A DNA stretch of 64,000 bases from Isoetes taiwanensis (lineage: Eukaryota > Streptophyta > Lycopodiopsida > Isoetales > Isoetaceae): the NCBI GenBank assembly GCA_021234155.1, contig JAJEKV010000067.1, positions 4,087,279-4,151,278 of the forward strand. Direction: 5' to 3'. A program made the translations under genes and the position numbers. Under the pieces are notes generated by a model. It did not search any database and was not told where the DNA came from. It worked only from the letters and a program-made list of their open reading frames with translations. Within the stretch, counting starts at the first letter, position 1. Every line of letters starts with the position of its first letter. Of the stretch, positions 10,976 through 23,326 are shown piece by piece.

Positions 10976-11364
10976 TGCCAACTAAAAAAATGTCCTTAAG
11001 GGACTATTATAAACACAAAGAGTTAGTTGAGGCCATAAGGAATTGTGTCAAATATTGTGTCAAATATTGAATTTATAAAATTATATGAAATGGCTAAGGA
11101 AAATAGTGATAATATATACCCAATAATTTTGGATCCAAAATCATTAAAAAGGAAAAAAAAAAATATATCTGGATTTTATTAGGTCCAAAATAATTAGCGT
11201 GAGCTATTCCCCTAGGTATGTCTTGATTAACAATGAGCTACTCTTCTAGGCATGTCATAATTAGAGTAGTCAAATCATAAATTCTGTGCTTAAATACTTT
11301 ATGGTGTTTCCCGGCCGGAGCCACACTTCCATATTCGAGTCGATAGTCATTCCATATTCCCAGC

Positions 11365-12255
11365 TATGGCGACAGTATTTCTCGTAGATGTCAAGTTCGG
11401 TCATCTACTGGTGGGCTAAAGTTTTTGCTGATTCATAATATCTTAGGATGCTACATGGATCAGATTTGAGTTCACTAACACAATCAAGCTTTTTGGGGGA
11501 AGCCGAAGGGGTGATACTTGCCAAAGATCAATACATTGTAGGCATAGGCCCAAATCGAAAAAAGTATTCTATTTATATAGCATCGTGGGTGGTGAACTTT
11601 CTTCATTGAAGGTTTTGGGAGTCCTTTTGCAAAGGAAATAACATGGTGGAAGGAACTGCGGTTTTATGCGATATATCGGACAATGGAACTTCGCATAACA
11701 AAGACGGATATGTGATGGAAATTACCGTGTGACACCAATAGGCAAGCGGCAACTTGGAAACTCCGGTCATAGTCGCCACCAAAAATGCGGCGGGTACTAG
11801 TGATCGGCATGGTGTTAAAGATCCACCCAAATACAATGATCTTGATTCATCGGACGATGATACTTGGATGAGGATGAACCCCCAACCCGAAAACCTTTTT
11901 AAATTAAGCTCTACTCGAGCAAACATAAATAGAGGCACAGTAAGTTTATGTTCTTTTACTCCAAAACATTATTATAAGGTTCTTTAACATTCTTTATTGT
12001 CTGTTTGATTAGGTACTTGAGAATGAGAACAAGTGGCGTAGTCCACCTAAGGGCTACTTGTAGTCATCACTGGACACAGGAATCGGAAAAGAGCTCATTT
12101 GTCGACAAAAGAGGCTGGCTGCCTAGGTGATGGGTGGACCGGTTTTAAAAGCTTTATGGTTTAAGCCTTGGAGACATTCTTGAGTTTTCTTATAATGGTA
12201 ACAAGCTTGAATGGAACATGAAGATTTTGAAAGGTCTTTGCCTTTGCCTGAGTTA
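11365..12255 (+). pseudogene. Two-B3-domain gene, right copy, damaged
   Basis: The sequence parallels 2,515-3,414, including the acidic linker and the second-domain segment G-D-I-L-E-F-S-Y. Multiple small differences shift the frame: near 11,467 (GAGTTCACT against CAGTTGCT), 11,495, 11,605-11,635, 11,695 and 11,755. The intron donor reads GGCACAG|TAAG instead of GGCACTGTAAG. Nearly every difference falls on a CAG or CTG of the left copy. Confidence 0.6.
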
Positions 12256-12740
12256 GGTGGCCCCGGTTTAACCACGTCATTTACATCAAAAATGGAGTAT
12301 GAACTTTAGTAATATAATGTATAGTTACCATATAGTAAGATTTTTTTGTCTATGTGCCAATTAAGCGTAACAATTGGCTTCAAAATTATGTTGTCCTTAC
12401 CAACTTTATATCTAAATATGTATGTTGCCTTGCAACAATACTTTTACTTAATCAAATTTCAAAGGCATAGCTTTTATCAATTGTATTAAATAAGGTTGTT
12501 TCTGATATCTTAAGTCCATACAGTTTGTATCAGAGAATATAAAAATACAGTGCAGACAATAACAAGAGTATTTATTTATCTCAGAGTAGGGTCCAACCCT
12601 AACATAAAGACTGCATCAGATATCATTAAAATATAGTGCAAACAATGCCAATAGAATTTATTACTATCAGAGAGGGTTAAAAACCTAAAGATAAAGATGA
12701 AGATGGGGTTTCTGTAGTTGGGATCCCCTTGCCAAAAACT

Positions 12741-14339
12741 TTATATTAACTTGAAATTATTCAACTCAAAGATCAATGTCTTGATATCATATTTAAGTCC
12801 TGGAAACTCTTCCTTATTCAAAACTTTGAGTACCTTATGCCAAACATCATTTTTACCAAAACCTTTGCTGACAAAGCAATTAATGAGGTCCACTAGATCT
12901 GCAGCAGCTCTTATAGGATTATTATGAACATAAAGAATAGGTTGGACCTGTGATATGATCACATTGCAAGCCATAATATATGGTCTACAGCTACTAGCAT
13001 GAATAAATCTTGAAGCCACAAATGGTAACTTATTTCTCTTATCGAATCTGTATATATTATATATACCAGCATGGTGCGCAGTTATTTCAATAGACATGTT
13101 AAGAAAATCCACCTTAGTGCCAACAGATGTTGCTCGGTCAGTGTATGTGGTTTCATCCTTAATAATAAGATGATCCAAGTCATAAATGCTTGGGCTGCAG
13201 TCATTGTTGTCTAAACATAGAAACTTTCTGATAAATGGATTATTGATACTCAATAAATCATCAATGTATCTATATGTAAACTTGAAGGCAGCTGCCTCAA
13301 CTAGTTTACCACCAGAAATAAGTTTGCAGATAAACTTCAGCTCATACGCAGCCAGATACAAGTTGCACCAGCCAGGGCTGGAAGCAAAACCCATTGGGAT
13401 ACCCTTGACCTGTTTGAATACTCCATTATGCATTACTAGGAAACAATTATTTAATAGCCAGTTATTCAATTGAATAAACAGTGATTTATCCATCTTTTTC
13501 CATATTCTACTTTCAGGAGCTGTTTTCTTCCATTCCATTGTGATCTTTCCATCTGCTAAGATTTTATACCACATGTTAAAACTAGAGCGTCCTTTCTTTT
13601 TGAAATTCCAGGCCATACTGATAATATTTTCCATAACACTGCAAATACCATGTTCACCATTCAGTGGTATGTTTTCATAACATTTGGTTATATCCGCGAC
13701 AAACACACTGCTTATTTTGGCAGGTAGATTACAAACAACATCATAAGTGGAATTGACAATCCAAGCTGCTTTGATATTATCCTTTTGAAAGATATTAGCT
13801 GCACTGCATTTTTCGTGACAAATATTGGGCCATATATCCAATATGAGATTAAGACCAGGTACCACAATTGAGGCGGGGAATAGAAAGATTGTTTCATGTG
13901 CATTGGTGATCCACCTGTACTCAAACTTATGTGCTTTGAAAATCCCCAGAAGGTAAGGGAATTCAGTGCTAAAAATGTGTTCATCTCCAAGAAGATTTTC
14001 AATATCTCTTCGAATCTGTAATATAAGATCTTCCCTAACAATTGGGCAATTCTTGAAATCATTACTTCTTAGTCTATTATCTGCCTCATTTCTAATATGA
14101 AATGGACATATAAAGACCGGGTTATTAGCTGCTTTGTCTACCCCAGAGACATATATGTTGCTGATCAACCATTCCATATTTCTGACTACTGCATCATCCA
14201 TAATTAAGAATTTTTTCCTGGATTTAATATTAGTATCAACAAAGATCTTGGCAAGCTGCTCAACACCTTTAAAAATATCGATCTTGCATTGTTCAATGAT
14301 AAGATCATCATATTCCATAAGAGAAAATCTGTGCACTTG
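12741..14339 (-). CDS. Reverse transcriptase of Penelope-like type, right copy, 5'-truncated
   Basis: An uninterrupted frame of about 531 codons, numbered here from the first codon shown. Fingers motif 2a is KAHKFEYRWITNA (134-146). Motif A is VFVADITKCYENIP with the catalytic D215. Motif B is KGIPMGFASSP (311-321). Motif C is YRYIDD (355-360) with the paired catalytic aspartates. Motif D is K-V-D-F-L-N-M (408-414). The thumb contains IYRFDKRNKLPF (428-439), then conserved Pro/Tyr positions and a terminal GF..W..V..L...FPGLKY block (492-516). The K-x-H-K fingers motif and the M-G-F-x-S-S-P motif suit Penelope-like RTs better than LINE or LTR RTs. The frame continues upstream of the first Met until homology ends at 14,360, so the true start is missing. 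It probably copies the element RNA by target-primed synthesis, by analogy with the family. Confidence 0.85.
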   Translation of the reverse strand, partial: QVHRFSLMEYDDLIIEQCKIDIFKGVEQLAKIFVDTNIKSRKKFLIMDDAVVRNMEWLISNIYVSGVDKAANNPVFICPFHIRNEADNRLRSNDFKNCPIVREDLILQIRRDIENLLGDEHIFSTEFPYLLGIFKAHKFEYRWITNAHETIFLFPASIVVPGLNLILDIWPNICHEKCSAANIFQKDNIKAAWIVNSTYDVVCNLPAKISSVFVADITKCYENIPLNGEHGICSVMENIISMAWNFKKKGRSSFNMWYKILADGKITMEWKKTAPESRIWKKMDKSLFIQLNNWLLNNCFLVMHNGVFKQVKGIPMGFASSPGWCNLYLAAYELKFICKLISGGKLVEAAAFKFTYRYIDDLLSINNPFIRKFLCLDNNDCSPSIYDLDHLIIKDETTYTDRATSVGTKVDFLNMSIEITAHHAGIYNIYRFDKRNKLPFVASRFIHASSCRPYIMACNVIISQVQPILYVHNNPIRAAADLVDLINCFVSKGFGKNDVWHKVLKVLNKEEFPGLKYDIKTLIFELNNFKLI

Positions 14340-14360
14340 AAAGAATTGTTCAATAGTAGC

Positions 14361-14400
14361 CTAGGGTCTAATCTAGCCTATTTAATGTCCTATTTAAGGT
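14361..14400. other. Junction between truncated element and tandem array
   Basis: RT-element homology ends after CAATAGTAG. The next bases contain CTAGGGTCTAATCTAGCC, close to CTAGGATCTAATCTAGCC found inside every 3.4-kb unit (for example near 15,345). Three short TCCTATTTAA-like repeats then lead into the first unit. Confidence 0.6.
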
Positions 14401-14481
14401 CCTATTTAATCAAAAATTAATGCTAAGGTGTAGTGGGGCACCTAGCATTTCTGCTAGGACCCTACTGCACCCATATAGTTT

Positions 14482-15120
14482 TTATTCTATTCTACAAAAT
14501 AGCTTAATGCAAATACTCGTTATAAGAACATACCAGTTTTTTAGAAGTGGAATGAGGTCCTGAGCCTGGTATTTGAGCCCGGGGTAATCTTGTTTTAGAG
14601 TGCTGATGACATTTATCCATATCGTTTTCCGGTCAAAGCCATTGTCCAGAAAACAGTACATAATTCTGCCCATGTCAAAGCCATTGTCCAGAAAACAGTA
14701 CATAATTCTGTCACATATCAGTTCTTGCATGTTGCAGTATACTACGTCAATGATATTGCAGTAATTACTAGGCTCGCTTTTCATCTTTTCCGTTAATATG
14801 ACCAGCCAGTCACTGAATCCAAGATAAGCAATGGCAGACAATCTGCAATCTGTAAGGAGTAATTCAAGTTCAATCATTCTTTTATGCATGCTTTCATCAT
14901 TCGGCAACATATGATGGTTTGTCTGCGGCTTTCTTTGGGCTTGGCATCGAGAATAGGAAAACCCGGCTTCCTCGACTCAGGGATCCATAGTGATTCTCAC
15001 GATAAAAGCCTTCCATCCATTTTTGTAATCTGCCATGTAGAGCAGAATATAAGTGGATCATACATATTTCTCAGGAAGTATTTTCTATTAATTATCCACA
15101 ATCCAGATAAAAAGCACCAG
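14482..15120 (-). pseudogene. Tail exon of tandem unit 1
   Basis: Open from 14,910 to the stop, including the doubled F-L-D-N-G-F-D and P-G-L-K-Y blocks. Upstream the frame is lost near 14,905-15,030, where CAG/CTG sites are scrambled (for example CTGCGGCTTTCTTTGGGC). Confidence 0.55.
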
Positions 15121-15484
15121 TAGAACCTGGAAGTTACCATAGTTAGAACATTAAAATATAGTCAACATTGCATAGTTACGAATACGTGAGCTCAAGCATG
15201 CAACTTCAAGAATATGTGGGAGTGCAAGTTTTAGCATTTTTAAGCAGGTTCAGGCATCTGTAAGCAAGTTTTAGCATCTGTAAGCAAGGGTCACACGTCC
15301 TAGAACGTGCAAACAAAAGTTTCAAATATATATACTATCCTCGACTAGGATCTAATCTAGCCAAGGCACTACTCCACACTTGACCACTCATCTACAGCGT
15401 GAGACAGTTTGTCCTGGCACTACCCAGGCCCAATGCTTAACAGATGTATATGTTGTAAAGATAAACAATGGATATAATCCGGAT

Positions 15485-15763
15485 TCAGAGAAATGTCAAA
15501 GGCATCATTGTTATATGTGTATGCTCAAGTTCAAGCCGCCATAAGTAGTAGAGGTGGAACAACAAATTCAAAGCATGAATACAAATATATGCCAGACATT
15601 GTTTCCAAGCACTCATAATGCATTTCTTTAATTGTAAATCCATTATTTCCCAAGAATCATTCATTTGTAATGTTCCCTTCTCCAGAAAATCATGGGCAAG
15701 GGGAACCAGATCGTACACATCTGTCATGCAATATTTGGATGTGGTATTCCACCACATGTTCAC
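15485..15763 (-). CDS. Middle ORF of tandem unit 1
   Basis: Identical in protein to the unit 5 middle ORF. Confidence 0.35.
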   Translation of the reverse strand: MNMWWNTTSKYCMTDVYDLVPLAHDFLEKGTLQMNDSWEIMDLQLKKCIMSAWKQCLAYICIHALNLLFHLYYLWRLELEHTHITMMPLTFL

Positions 15764-16491
15764 TTTCAGCAGGAAAAACCTGGTATTTTTTAAAAAAGCA
15801 GCCGTCTATAGAGTCATAGGATCTATTAATGGATCTGTTTATGCCTAACTTAAGCAAAAATCCAGCAGTAATAGATACAAGAATAAGACTGAAAATTTTG
15901 TGCAAAAAGCAAATACTCCTTATTTTTATGATTTTGTATTACACATTAAGACTGTAGCACATCAGTTTATGCTTTGTGCCAGCATGTTCAAGCATGCAGC
16001 AGCAAAGGGCATGCAAAATGACAGTCAGAAAACAACATCAGTTTATGCTTTTTGCCAGCATGTTCAAGCATGTAGCAGCAAAAGGCATGCAAAATGACAG
16101 CCAAAATGTTTTCTCAAAAACGTCTTTTACTCAAAAAGAAAAAAGCATGACTAGAAGAGTAAATATTATCCAAAAGTGTTTGCAGATTTTGTTGTAAAAG
16201 TGTCGGTGTAGTATGTCCATAATCCAAGTAACCAGAACTGAAACAAGTCATAAAAAGGGGGGAACTCCACGTTACCTGCAGCCAACCAGTACAAAAATTA
16301 GCCAAAAATGGGTAACCATGCAAGGGCCGTCAGGTAAGCAAGGGAGCACTCCCCAGTTTTCATCCGGCTCCTTTCTCATTGTGACAGTTAGTGGAAACAG
16401 AAAGAGGACTAGAGTTTAAGCAAACAAAAATATTTGTAAAGTAGACATAATCTATTGTTAACAGTAGCACATAAGTCTGCGATCTCATATC

Positions 16492-16824
16492 TCATTCTAT
16501 TGCTCTATTGTTCTCGGCCTGAGGCAGACAAAAACGTGCAGACACAAGATGTAGGAAAGCAAATGAAACCTCATTATGTGTGATGTCGCCAGTATCATCC
16601 TGGGCAGCCATCGGATTAATGTAGATAAGCACTTCTTCATCAATATTAGCATTCTCGACCGCTTTTGCATTAGCAGCTCTCATCAAACATCTACGAATAA
16701 CACTAGCAGCTCCAGCATTTTTGCTCTTAACAATTTTATTGCGATTTTCAAAGTCTGCCTTGGTGCCCTTCTTGTTTTTGGATCCAGGGGGATGACCACC
16801 TCCACGCTTCTTCTGTGGTGTCAT
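16492..16824 (-). CDS. AT-hook exon of tandem unit 1
   Basis: Open over the full length, with protein identical to unit 5 in the AT-hook and Ala-rich parts. The likely splice donor is at 16,570. Confidence 0.55.
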   Translation of the reverse strand: MTPQKKRGGGHPPGSKNKKGTKADFENRNKIVKSKNAGAASVIRRCLMRAANAKAVENANIDEEVLIYINPMAAQDDTGDITHNEVSFAFLHLVSARFCLPQAENNRAIE

Positions 16825-17736
16825 TCTCAGCAGAGCAGCACAACCTAACACGAGAATCACTAAAGGCGCGATTAAAGAGTTTTGGCAATGCACCGTGATG
16901 AGCGGTTCCAGATCAATTTTCAGAAATTCTTTTTTTTAGATGCATGTGACAAGACTAGTTGCCGATCATAAATCAAATCCAAGCGACCAAGGGTTAATAC
17001 GATGGCTGCAATTTTACTGTGTGCATCCAGGCCATTTTATTTAGAGAATATGCCAAGAATATGCTCACGTACCTTTAATTGTGGTCAGGATTTATGCAAT
17101 CTTGCATGGAACTTTGCATACGACTCATGGCCTACACAGATCTTTCTTTATATGAAGCATGAAATCATAAATGGTCACCACACTTAATAACCCTCAGAAT
17201 TGTTAAGATGTGTACCCCATGCATAAAAGTTAATGGGGGACTAACTATGACTCCTAGTTTTAAAATCATAAATGCATACGTCTTGAATAAGAAGCCACAA
17301 TACTTATGCTTTCTGTGTAGTGCATTTGCATGCCACCGGTCATGTCTCATGCTCCGGTCATAGCCTATTGGAAATCACGTGCATTGCACCTCTTATAGAG
17401 GGTAAGTCAAGAAAAACAAAGGTGGAACCTAGAACTTTCCGCAGTGTCTATAATGAAAACCAGACAGGTTTTTTACCAAAAGTATAGTTTTAATACAATG
17501 ACATATGGTAGTGAGGAAGTCTGCTCTAGACTAAATAACAATGTGTGGTATTCTATGGTACAGTCCATGCACTATATGTTTTAAGCTTTATGCATATGGC
17601 CACTCTTGCTGGCTTATGTCATGGTTATACTAAGTCACCCTGCTGTAGAGGTCCAGCCAATCAGTGACACTTTCGATACACATTGTCCCAGTTATCCAGA
17701 GTGACCGTGCTGTAAGTTCCAGCCGTCTCCAGCCGG

Positions 17737-17858
17737 ATATATATTTATATTTATATATATATATATATGTTAGCCTACCTCCTACCGTGGGAGATAGGGT
17801 CCTATTTAATCAGAGATTAATGCTAAGGTGTAGTGGGGCACCTAGCATTTCTGCTAGG
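17737..17858. other. Unit-end block of the tandem array (TA-rich tract plus hairpin)
   Basis: A TTTATAT/TATA tract precedes CCTACCTCCTACCGTGGGAG, AGGGTCCTATTT and the hairpin CCTAGCA...TGCTAGG. Equivalent blocks lie at about 21,135-21,270, 24,550-24,675, 27,960-28,090, 31,378-31,500 and 34,778-34,900. The order mirrors the end block of the 8.85-kb element. Confidence 0.7.
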
Positions 17859-17894
17859 ACCCTACTGCACCCATATAGTTTTAATTCTAAAAAA

Positions 17895-18535
17895 ATAACT
17901 GCATGCAAGTATATGTAGTAAGAACATACCAGTGTTTTAGAAGTGGAATGAGGTCCTGAGCATGGTATTTAAGCCCGGGATAATCTTGTTTTAGAGTGCT
18001 GATGACATTTATCCATATCGTTTTTCGGTCAAAGCCATTGTCGAGGAAACAAGACATAATTCCGCGCCCATGTCAAAAGCCATTGTCCGAAAACAATACA
18101 TAATTCTGTCACATATCAGTTCTTGCATGTTGCAGTATACTACGTCAATGATATTGCAGTAATTACTAGGCTCGCTTTTCATCTTTTCCGTTAATATGAC
18201 CAGCCAGTCACTGAATCCAAGATAAGCAATGGCAGACAATCTGCAATCAGAAGGAGTAATTCAAGTTCAATCATTCTTTTATGCATGCTTTCATCATTCA
18301 GGCAAATATGATGGTTTGTCTGCGCTTTCTTTGGGCACTTGGCATCGAGAATAGGAAAACCCGGCTTCCTCGACTCAGGGATCCATAGTGATTCTCGATA
18401 AAGCCTTACGATCCATTGTTTGTAATCGCCATGTAGAGCGTAATATAAGTGGATCATACATATTTCTCGGGGAAGTATTTTCTATTAATTATCCACAATC
18501 CGGATAAAAAGCACCCGATTAGAACACGGAAGTTA
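17895..18535 (-). pseudogene. Tail exon of tandem unit 2
   Basis: Same blocks as unit 4, broken at 18,041-18,082 inside the 42-base duplication and again near 18,247, 18,300, 18,325 and 18,395-18,470. Confidence 0.5.
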
Positions 18536-18820
18536 CCATAGTTAGAACATTAAAATATAGTCAACATTGCATAGTTCACGAATACGTTGAGCTCAAGCAT
18601 GCAACTTCAAGAATATGTGGGAGTGCAAGTTTTAGCATTTTTTAAGCGTGTTCGGGCATCACGTAAGCAAGTTTTAGCATCGTAAGCAAAGGGTCACCGT
18701 CCTAGAACGTGCAAACAAAAGTTTCAAATATATACTATCCTACGACTAGGATCTAATCTAGCCAAGGCACTACTCCACACTTGACCACTCATCTGGCGAG
18801 AGAGCGGTTTGTCCCAGGCA

Positions 18821-19160
18821 CTACCGGGCCCAATGCTTAACGGATGTATATGTTGTAAAGATAAACAATGGATATAATCCGGATTCGAGGAGAAATGTCA
18901 AAGGCATCATTGTTATATGTGTATGCTCAAGTTCAAGCCGCCATAAGTAGTAGAGGTGGAACAACAAATTCAAAGCATGAATACAAATATATGCCAGACA
19001 TTGTTTCCAAGCACTCATAATGCATTTCTTTAATTGTAAATCCATTATTTCCCAAGAATCATTCATTTGTAATGTTCCCTTCTCCAAAAATCATGGGCAA
19101 GGGAACCGGATCGTTACACATCATCATGCAATATTTGGATGTGGTATTCCACCACATGTT
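18821..19160 (-). pseudogene. Middle ORF of tandem unit 2, frameshifted
   Basis: Matches unit 5 from E-K-G-T onward; the start is broken near 19,085-19,130 where CAG and CTG sites are altered. Confidence 0.35.
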
Positions 19161-19894
19161 CACTTTCGGCGGGAAAAACACGGTATTTTTAAAAAAGCGG
19201 CCGTCTATAGAGTCATAGGATCTATTAATGGATCTGTTTTTATGCCTAACTTAAGCAAAAATCCAGCGATAATAGATACAAGAATAAGACTGAAAATTTT
19301 TGTGCAAAAAGCAAATACTCCTTATTTTTATGATTTTGTATTACACATTAAGACTGTAGCACATCAGTTTATGCTTTGTGCCAGCATGTTCAAGCATGCA
19401 GCAGCAAAGGGCATGCAAAATGACAGTCAGAAAACAACATCAGTTTATGCTTTTTGCCAGCATGTTCAAGCATGTAGCAGCAAAAGGCATGCAAAATGAC
19501 AGCCAAAATGTTTTCTCAAAAACGTCTTTTACTCAAAAAGAAAAAAGCATGACTAGAAGAGTAAATATTATCCAAAAGTGTTTGCAGATTTTGTTGTAAA
19601 AGTGTCGGTGTAGTATGTCCATAATCCAAGTAACCAGAACTGAAACAAGTCATAAAAAGGGGGGAACTCCACGTTACCTGCAGCCAACCAGTACAAAAAT
19701 TAGCCAAAAATGGGTAACCATGCAAGGGCCGTCAGGGTAAGCAAGGGAGCACTCCCGGTTTTCATCCGGCTCCTTTCTCATTGTGGCCGGTTAGTGGAAA
19801 CAGAAAGAGGACTAGAGTTTAAGCAAACAAAAATATTTGTAAAGTAGACATAATCTATTGTTAACAGTAGCACATAAGTCTGCGATCTCATATC

Positions 19895-20226
19895 TCATTC
19901 TATTGCTCTATTGTTCTCGGCCTGAGGCAGACAAAAACGTGCAGACACAAGATGTAGGAAAGCAAATGAAACCTCATTATGTGTGATGTCGCCAGTATCA
20001 TCCTGGGCAGCCATCGGATTAATGTAGATAAGCACTTCTTCATCAATATTAGCATTCTCGACCGCTTTTGCATTAGCGGCTCTCATCAAACATCTACGAA
20101 TAACACTAGCGACTCCGGCATTTTTTTGCTCTTAACAATTTTATTGCGATTTTCAAAGTCCGCCTTGGTGCCCTTCTTGTTTTGGATCGGGGGATGACCA
20201 CCTCCACGCTTCTTCTGTGGTGTCAT
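19895..20226 (-). pseudogene. AT-hook exon of tandem unit 2, frameshifted
   Basis: The start codon and basic segment are present. The frame breaks near 20,105-20,130 and 20,180-20,190. At both places unit 5 has CAG/CTG-containing sequence and this unit has GCGACTCCGG or GATCGGG instead. Confidence 0.5.
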
Positions 20227-21289
20227 TCTCAGCAGAGCAGGACAACCTAACACAGAATCACTAAGGCGCAGTGCAAGAGTTTTGGCAATGCACCGTGATG
20301 AGCAGATTCCGATCAATTTTCAGAAATTCTTTTTAGTATGCATGTGACAAGACTAGTTGCCGGTCATAAATCAAATCCAAGCGACCAAGGGTTAATCGAT
20401 GGCTGCAATTTTCTGTGTGCATCCGGGCCATTTTATTTAGAGAATATGCTAAGAATATGCTCACATACCTTTAATTGTGGTCAAGATTTATGCAATCTTG
20501 CATGGAACTTTGCATCGACCCATGACCTACATAAATCCTTTTTTAAAAAAACGCAATAATTCATGAATGGTTACCACACTTAATAATTCTCATAAGTGTT
20601 AGTACGTGCACCCCAAGCCTAAAGTTAATGGGGAATAACTATGACTCCTAGTTTTAAAATCATAAATGCATACGTCTTGAATAAGAAGCCACAATACTTA
20701 TGCTTTCTGTGTAGTGCATTTGCATGCCATTTGTCATGTCTCATGCTCCGGTCATAGCCTATTGGAAATCCGGTGCATTGCTCCTCTTATAGAGGGTAAG
20801 TCAAGAAAAACAAAAGGTGGAATCAATAACTTTCAGGAAGTATCTAGAATGGAAACCATAGAGTTTTTTTGCCCAAAGTACAGTTTTAAATCAGTGACAC
20901 ATGGTAATGAGGTAATTTGCTCTAGATTTAATATCAATATGTGGTATTCTAGGGCACAATCCAGGCACTATATGTTTTAAGCTCTAGGCATATGGCCACC
21001 CAAAGCGGGCTTATATCTTGGTTATACTAGGTGACCTTGTTTGTAGAGGTCCGACCAATCCGGTGACAATTTTGATAGAAACTGTCCAAGTTATCGGTGT
21101 GGCGTGCTATAAGGTCCAGTAGTCTCCAACCCGGATATATATTTATATTTATATATTTATATTTATATATTTATATATGTTAACCTACCTCCTACCGTGG
21201 GAGTTAAGGTCCTATTTAATCAGAAATTAATGCTAAGGTGTAGTGGGGCACCTAGCATTTCTGCTAGGACCCTACTGCACCCATATAGT

Positions 21290-21955
21290 TTTTATTCTAT
21301 TCTACAAAATAGCTTAATGCAAATACTGCGTTATAAGAACATACCAGTTTTTTTAGAAGTGGAATGAGGTCCCGAGCACTGGTATTTGAGCCGGGGTAAT
21401 CTTGTTTTAGAGTCTTTGATGACATTTATCCATATCGTTTTCGGTCAAAGCCATTGTCGAGGAAAAGCGATTACATAATTCTGCCCATGTCAAAGCCATT
21501 GTCCAGAAAACAGTACATAATTCTGTCACATATCAGTTCTTGCATGTTGCAGTATACTACGTCAATGATATTGCAGTAATTACTAGGCTCGCTTTTCATC
21601 TTTTCCGTTAATATGACCAGCCCCCATCCAATCCAAGATAAGCAATGGCGGACAATGCGCAATCTGTAAGGAGTAATTCAAGTTCAATCATTCTTTTATG
21701 CATGCTTTCATCATTCGGGCAACATATGATGGTTTATGCGGCTTTCTTTGGGCACTTGGCATCCGAGAATAGGAAAACCCAGCTTCCTCAGCTCCGGGAT
21801 CCATAGTGATTCTCACGATAAAACCTTCTCGATCCATTGTTTGTAATCGCCATGTAGAGCGAATATAAGTGGATCATACATATTTCTCGGGAAGTATTTT
21901 CTATTAATTATCCACAATCGGATAAAAAGCACCGGGGAACACGGAAGTTACCATA
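21290..21955 (-). pseudogene. Tail exon of tandem unit 3
   Basis: Same blocks, with breaks at 21,370-21,470, 21,620, 21,655 and 21,715-21,850. The duplicated block is recognisable but its first copy is damaged. Confidence 0.5.
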
Positions 21956-22227
21956 GTTAGAACATTAAAATATAGTCAACATTGCATAGTTCACGAATCG
22001 TGAGCTCAAGCATGCAACTTCAAGAATATGTGGGAGTGCAAGTTTTAGCATTTTTAAGCGGGTTCGGGCATCATGTAAGCAAGTTTTAGCATCAGTAAGC
22101 AAGGGTCACACGTCCTAGAGCGTGCAAACAAAAGTTCGAGTATATATATACTATCCTCGACTAGGATCTAATCTAGCCAAGGCACTACTCCACACTTGAC
22201 CACTCATCTCACAGTGAGGGAGGTTTG

Positions 22228-22578
22228 TCACCCTGCACTACCCGGCCCAATGCTTATGGATGTATATGTTGTAAAGATAAACAATGGATATAATCCGGAT
22301 TGAGAAAATGTCAAAGGCATCATTGTTATATGTGTATGCTCAAGTTCAAGCCGCCATAAGTAGTAGAGGTGGAACAACAAATTCAAAGCATGAATACAAA
22401 TATATGCGAGACATTGTTTCCAAGCACTCATAATGCATTTCTTTAATTGTAAATCCATTATTTCCCAAGAATCATTCATTTGTAATGTTCCCTTCTCCAG
22501 AAAATCATGGGCAAGGGGAACCAGATCGTTCACATCTGTCATGCAATATTTGGATGTGGTATTCCACCACATGTTCAC
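22228..22578 (-). CDS. Middle ORF of tandem unit 3
   Basis: Open with one residue change in the first half (V-N-D-L for V-Y-D-L). The end is extended because stop-bearing sequence near 22,300 is altered. Confidence 0.35.
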   Translation of the reverse strand: MNMWWNTTSKYCMTDVNDLVPLAHDFLEKGTLQMNDSWEIMDLQLKKCIMSAWKQCLAYICIHALNLLFHLYYLWRLELEHTHITMMPLTFSQSGLYPLFIFTTYTSISIGPGSAG

Positions 22579-23326
22579 TTTCGGCGAGGAAAAACACGGT
22601 ATTTTTTAAAAAAAGCACCGTCTATAGAGTCATAGGATCTATTAATGGATCTGTTTATGCCTAACTTAAGCAAAAATCCAGCAGTAATAGATACAAGAAT
22701 AAGACTGAAAATTTTGTGCAAAAAGCAAATACTCCTTATTTTTATGATTTTGTATTACACATTAAGACTGTAGCACATCAGTTTATGCTTTGTGCCAGCA
22801 TGTTCAAGCATGCAGCAGAAGCAGCAAAGGGCATGCAAAATGACAGTCAGAAAACAACATCAGTTTATGCTTTTTGCCAGCATGTTCAAGCATGTAGCAG
22901 CAAAAGGCATGCAAAATGACAGCCAAAATGTTTTCTCAAAAACGTCTTTTACTCAAAAAGAAAAAAGCATGACTAGAAGAGTAAATATTATCCAAAAGTG
23001 TTTGCAGATTTTGTTGTAAAAGTGTCGGTGTAGTATGTCCATAATCCAAGTAACGGAACTGAAACAAGTCATAAAAGGGGGAACTCCGTTACTGCAGACC
23101 AACCGGTACAAAAATTAGCCAAAATGGGTAACCATGCAAGGGCGTCGTCCGGGTAAGCAAAGGGAGCACTCCCGGTTTTCATCCGGCTCCTTTCTCATTG
23201 TGACCAGGTTAGTGGAAGCGAAAAGAGGACTAGAGTTTAAGCAAACAAAAATATTTGTAAAGTAGACATAATCTATTGTTAACGGTAGCACATAAAGTCT
23301 GCGATCTCATATCTCATTCTATTGCT

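Larger units (their letters stand above)
14401..17800 (-). repeat. Tandem unit 1
   Basis: Mostly clean at CAG/CTG sites. Its right-hand leader (about 17,100-17,760) differs from the other units by ordinary substitutions, for example AAGATGTGTACCCCATGC against AGTACGTGCACCCCAAGC, so this stretch was not homogenised with units 2-7. The hairpin CCTAGCA-TTTC-TGCTAGG lies at 14,441-14,458. Confidence 0.9.
17801..21210 (-). repeat. Tandem unit 2
   Basis: Numerous scrambled CAG/CTG sites, for example ACCCGATTAGAACACGGAAG near 18,514 where unit 5 reads ACCAGTAGAACCTGGAAG. The stretch from about 19,320 to 19,735 is clean and agrees with unit 1. Confidence 0.9.

Noticed and set aside
15900-16197. Plus-strand frames containing C-A-S-M-F-K-H and H-A-K repeats, seen in each tandem unit
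   Set aside because: They translate a short CAGCATGTTCAAGCATG repeat in the non-coding part of the unit; no protein-like composition.
16576-16848. Plus-strand frame opposite the AT-hook exon
   Set aside because: Antisense shadow of the AT-hook exon, repeated in the other units for the same reason.
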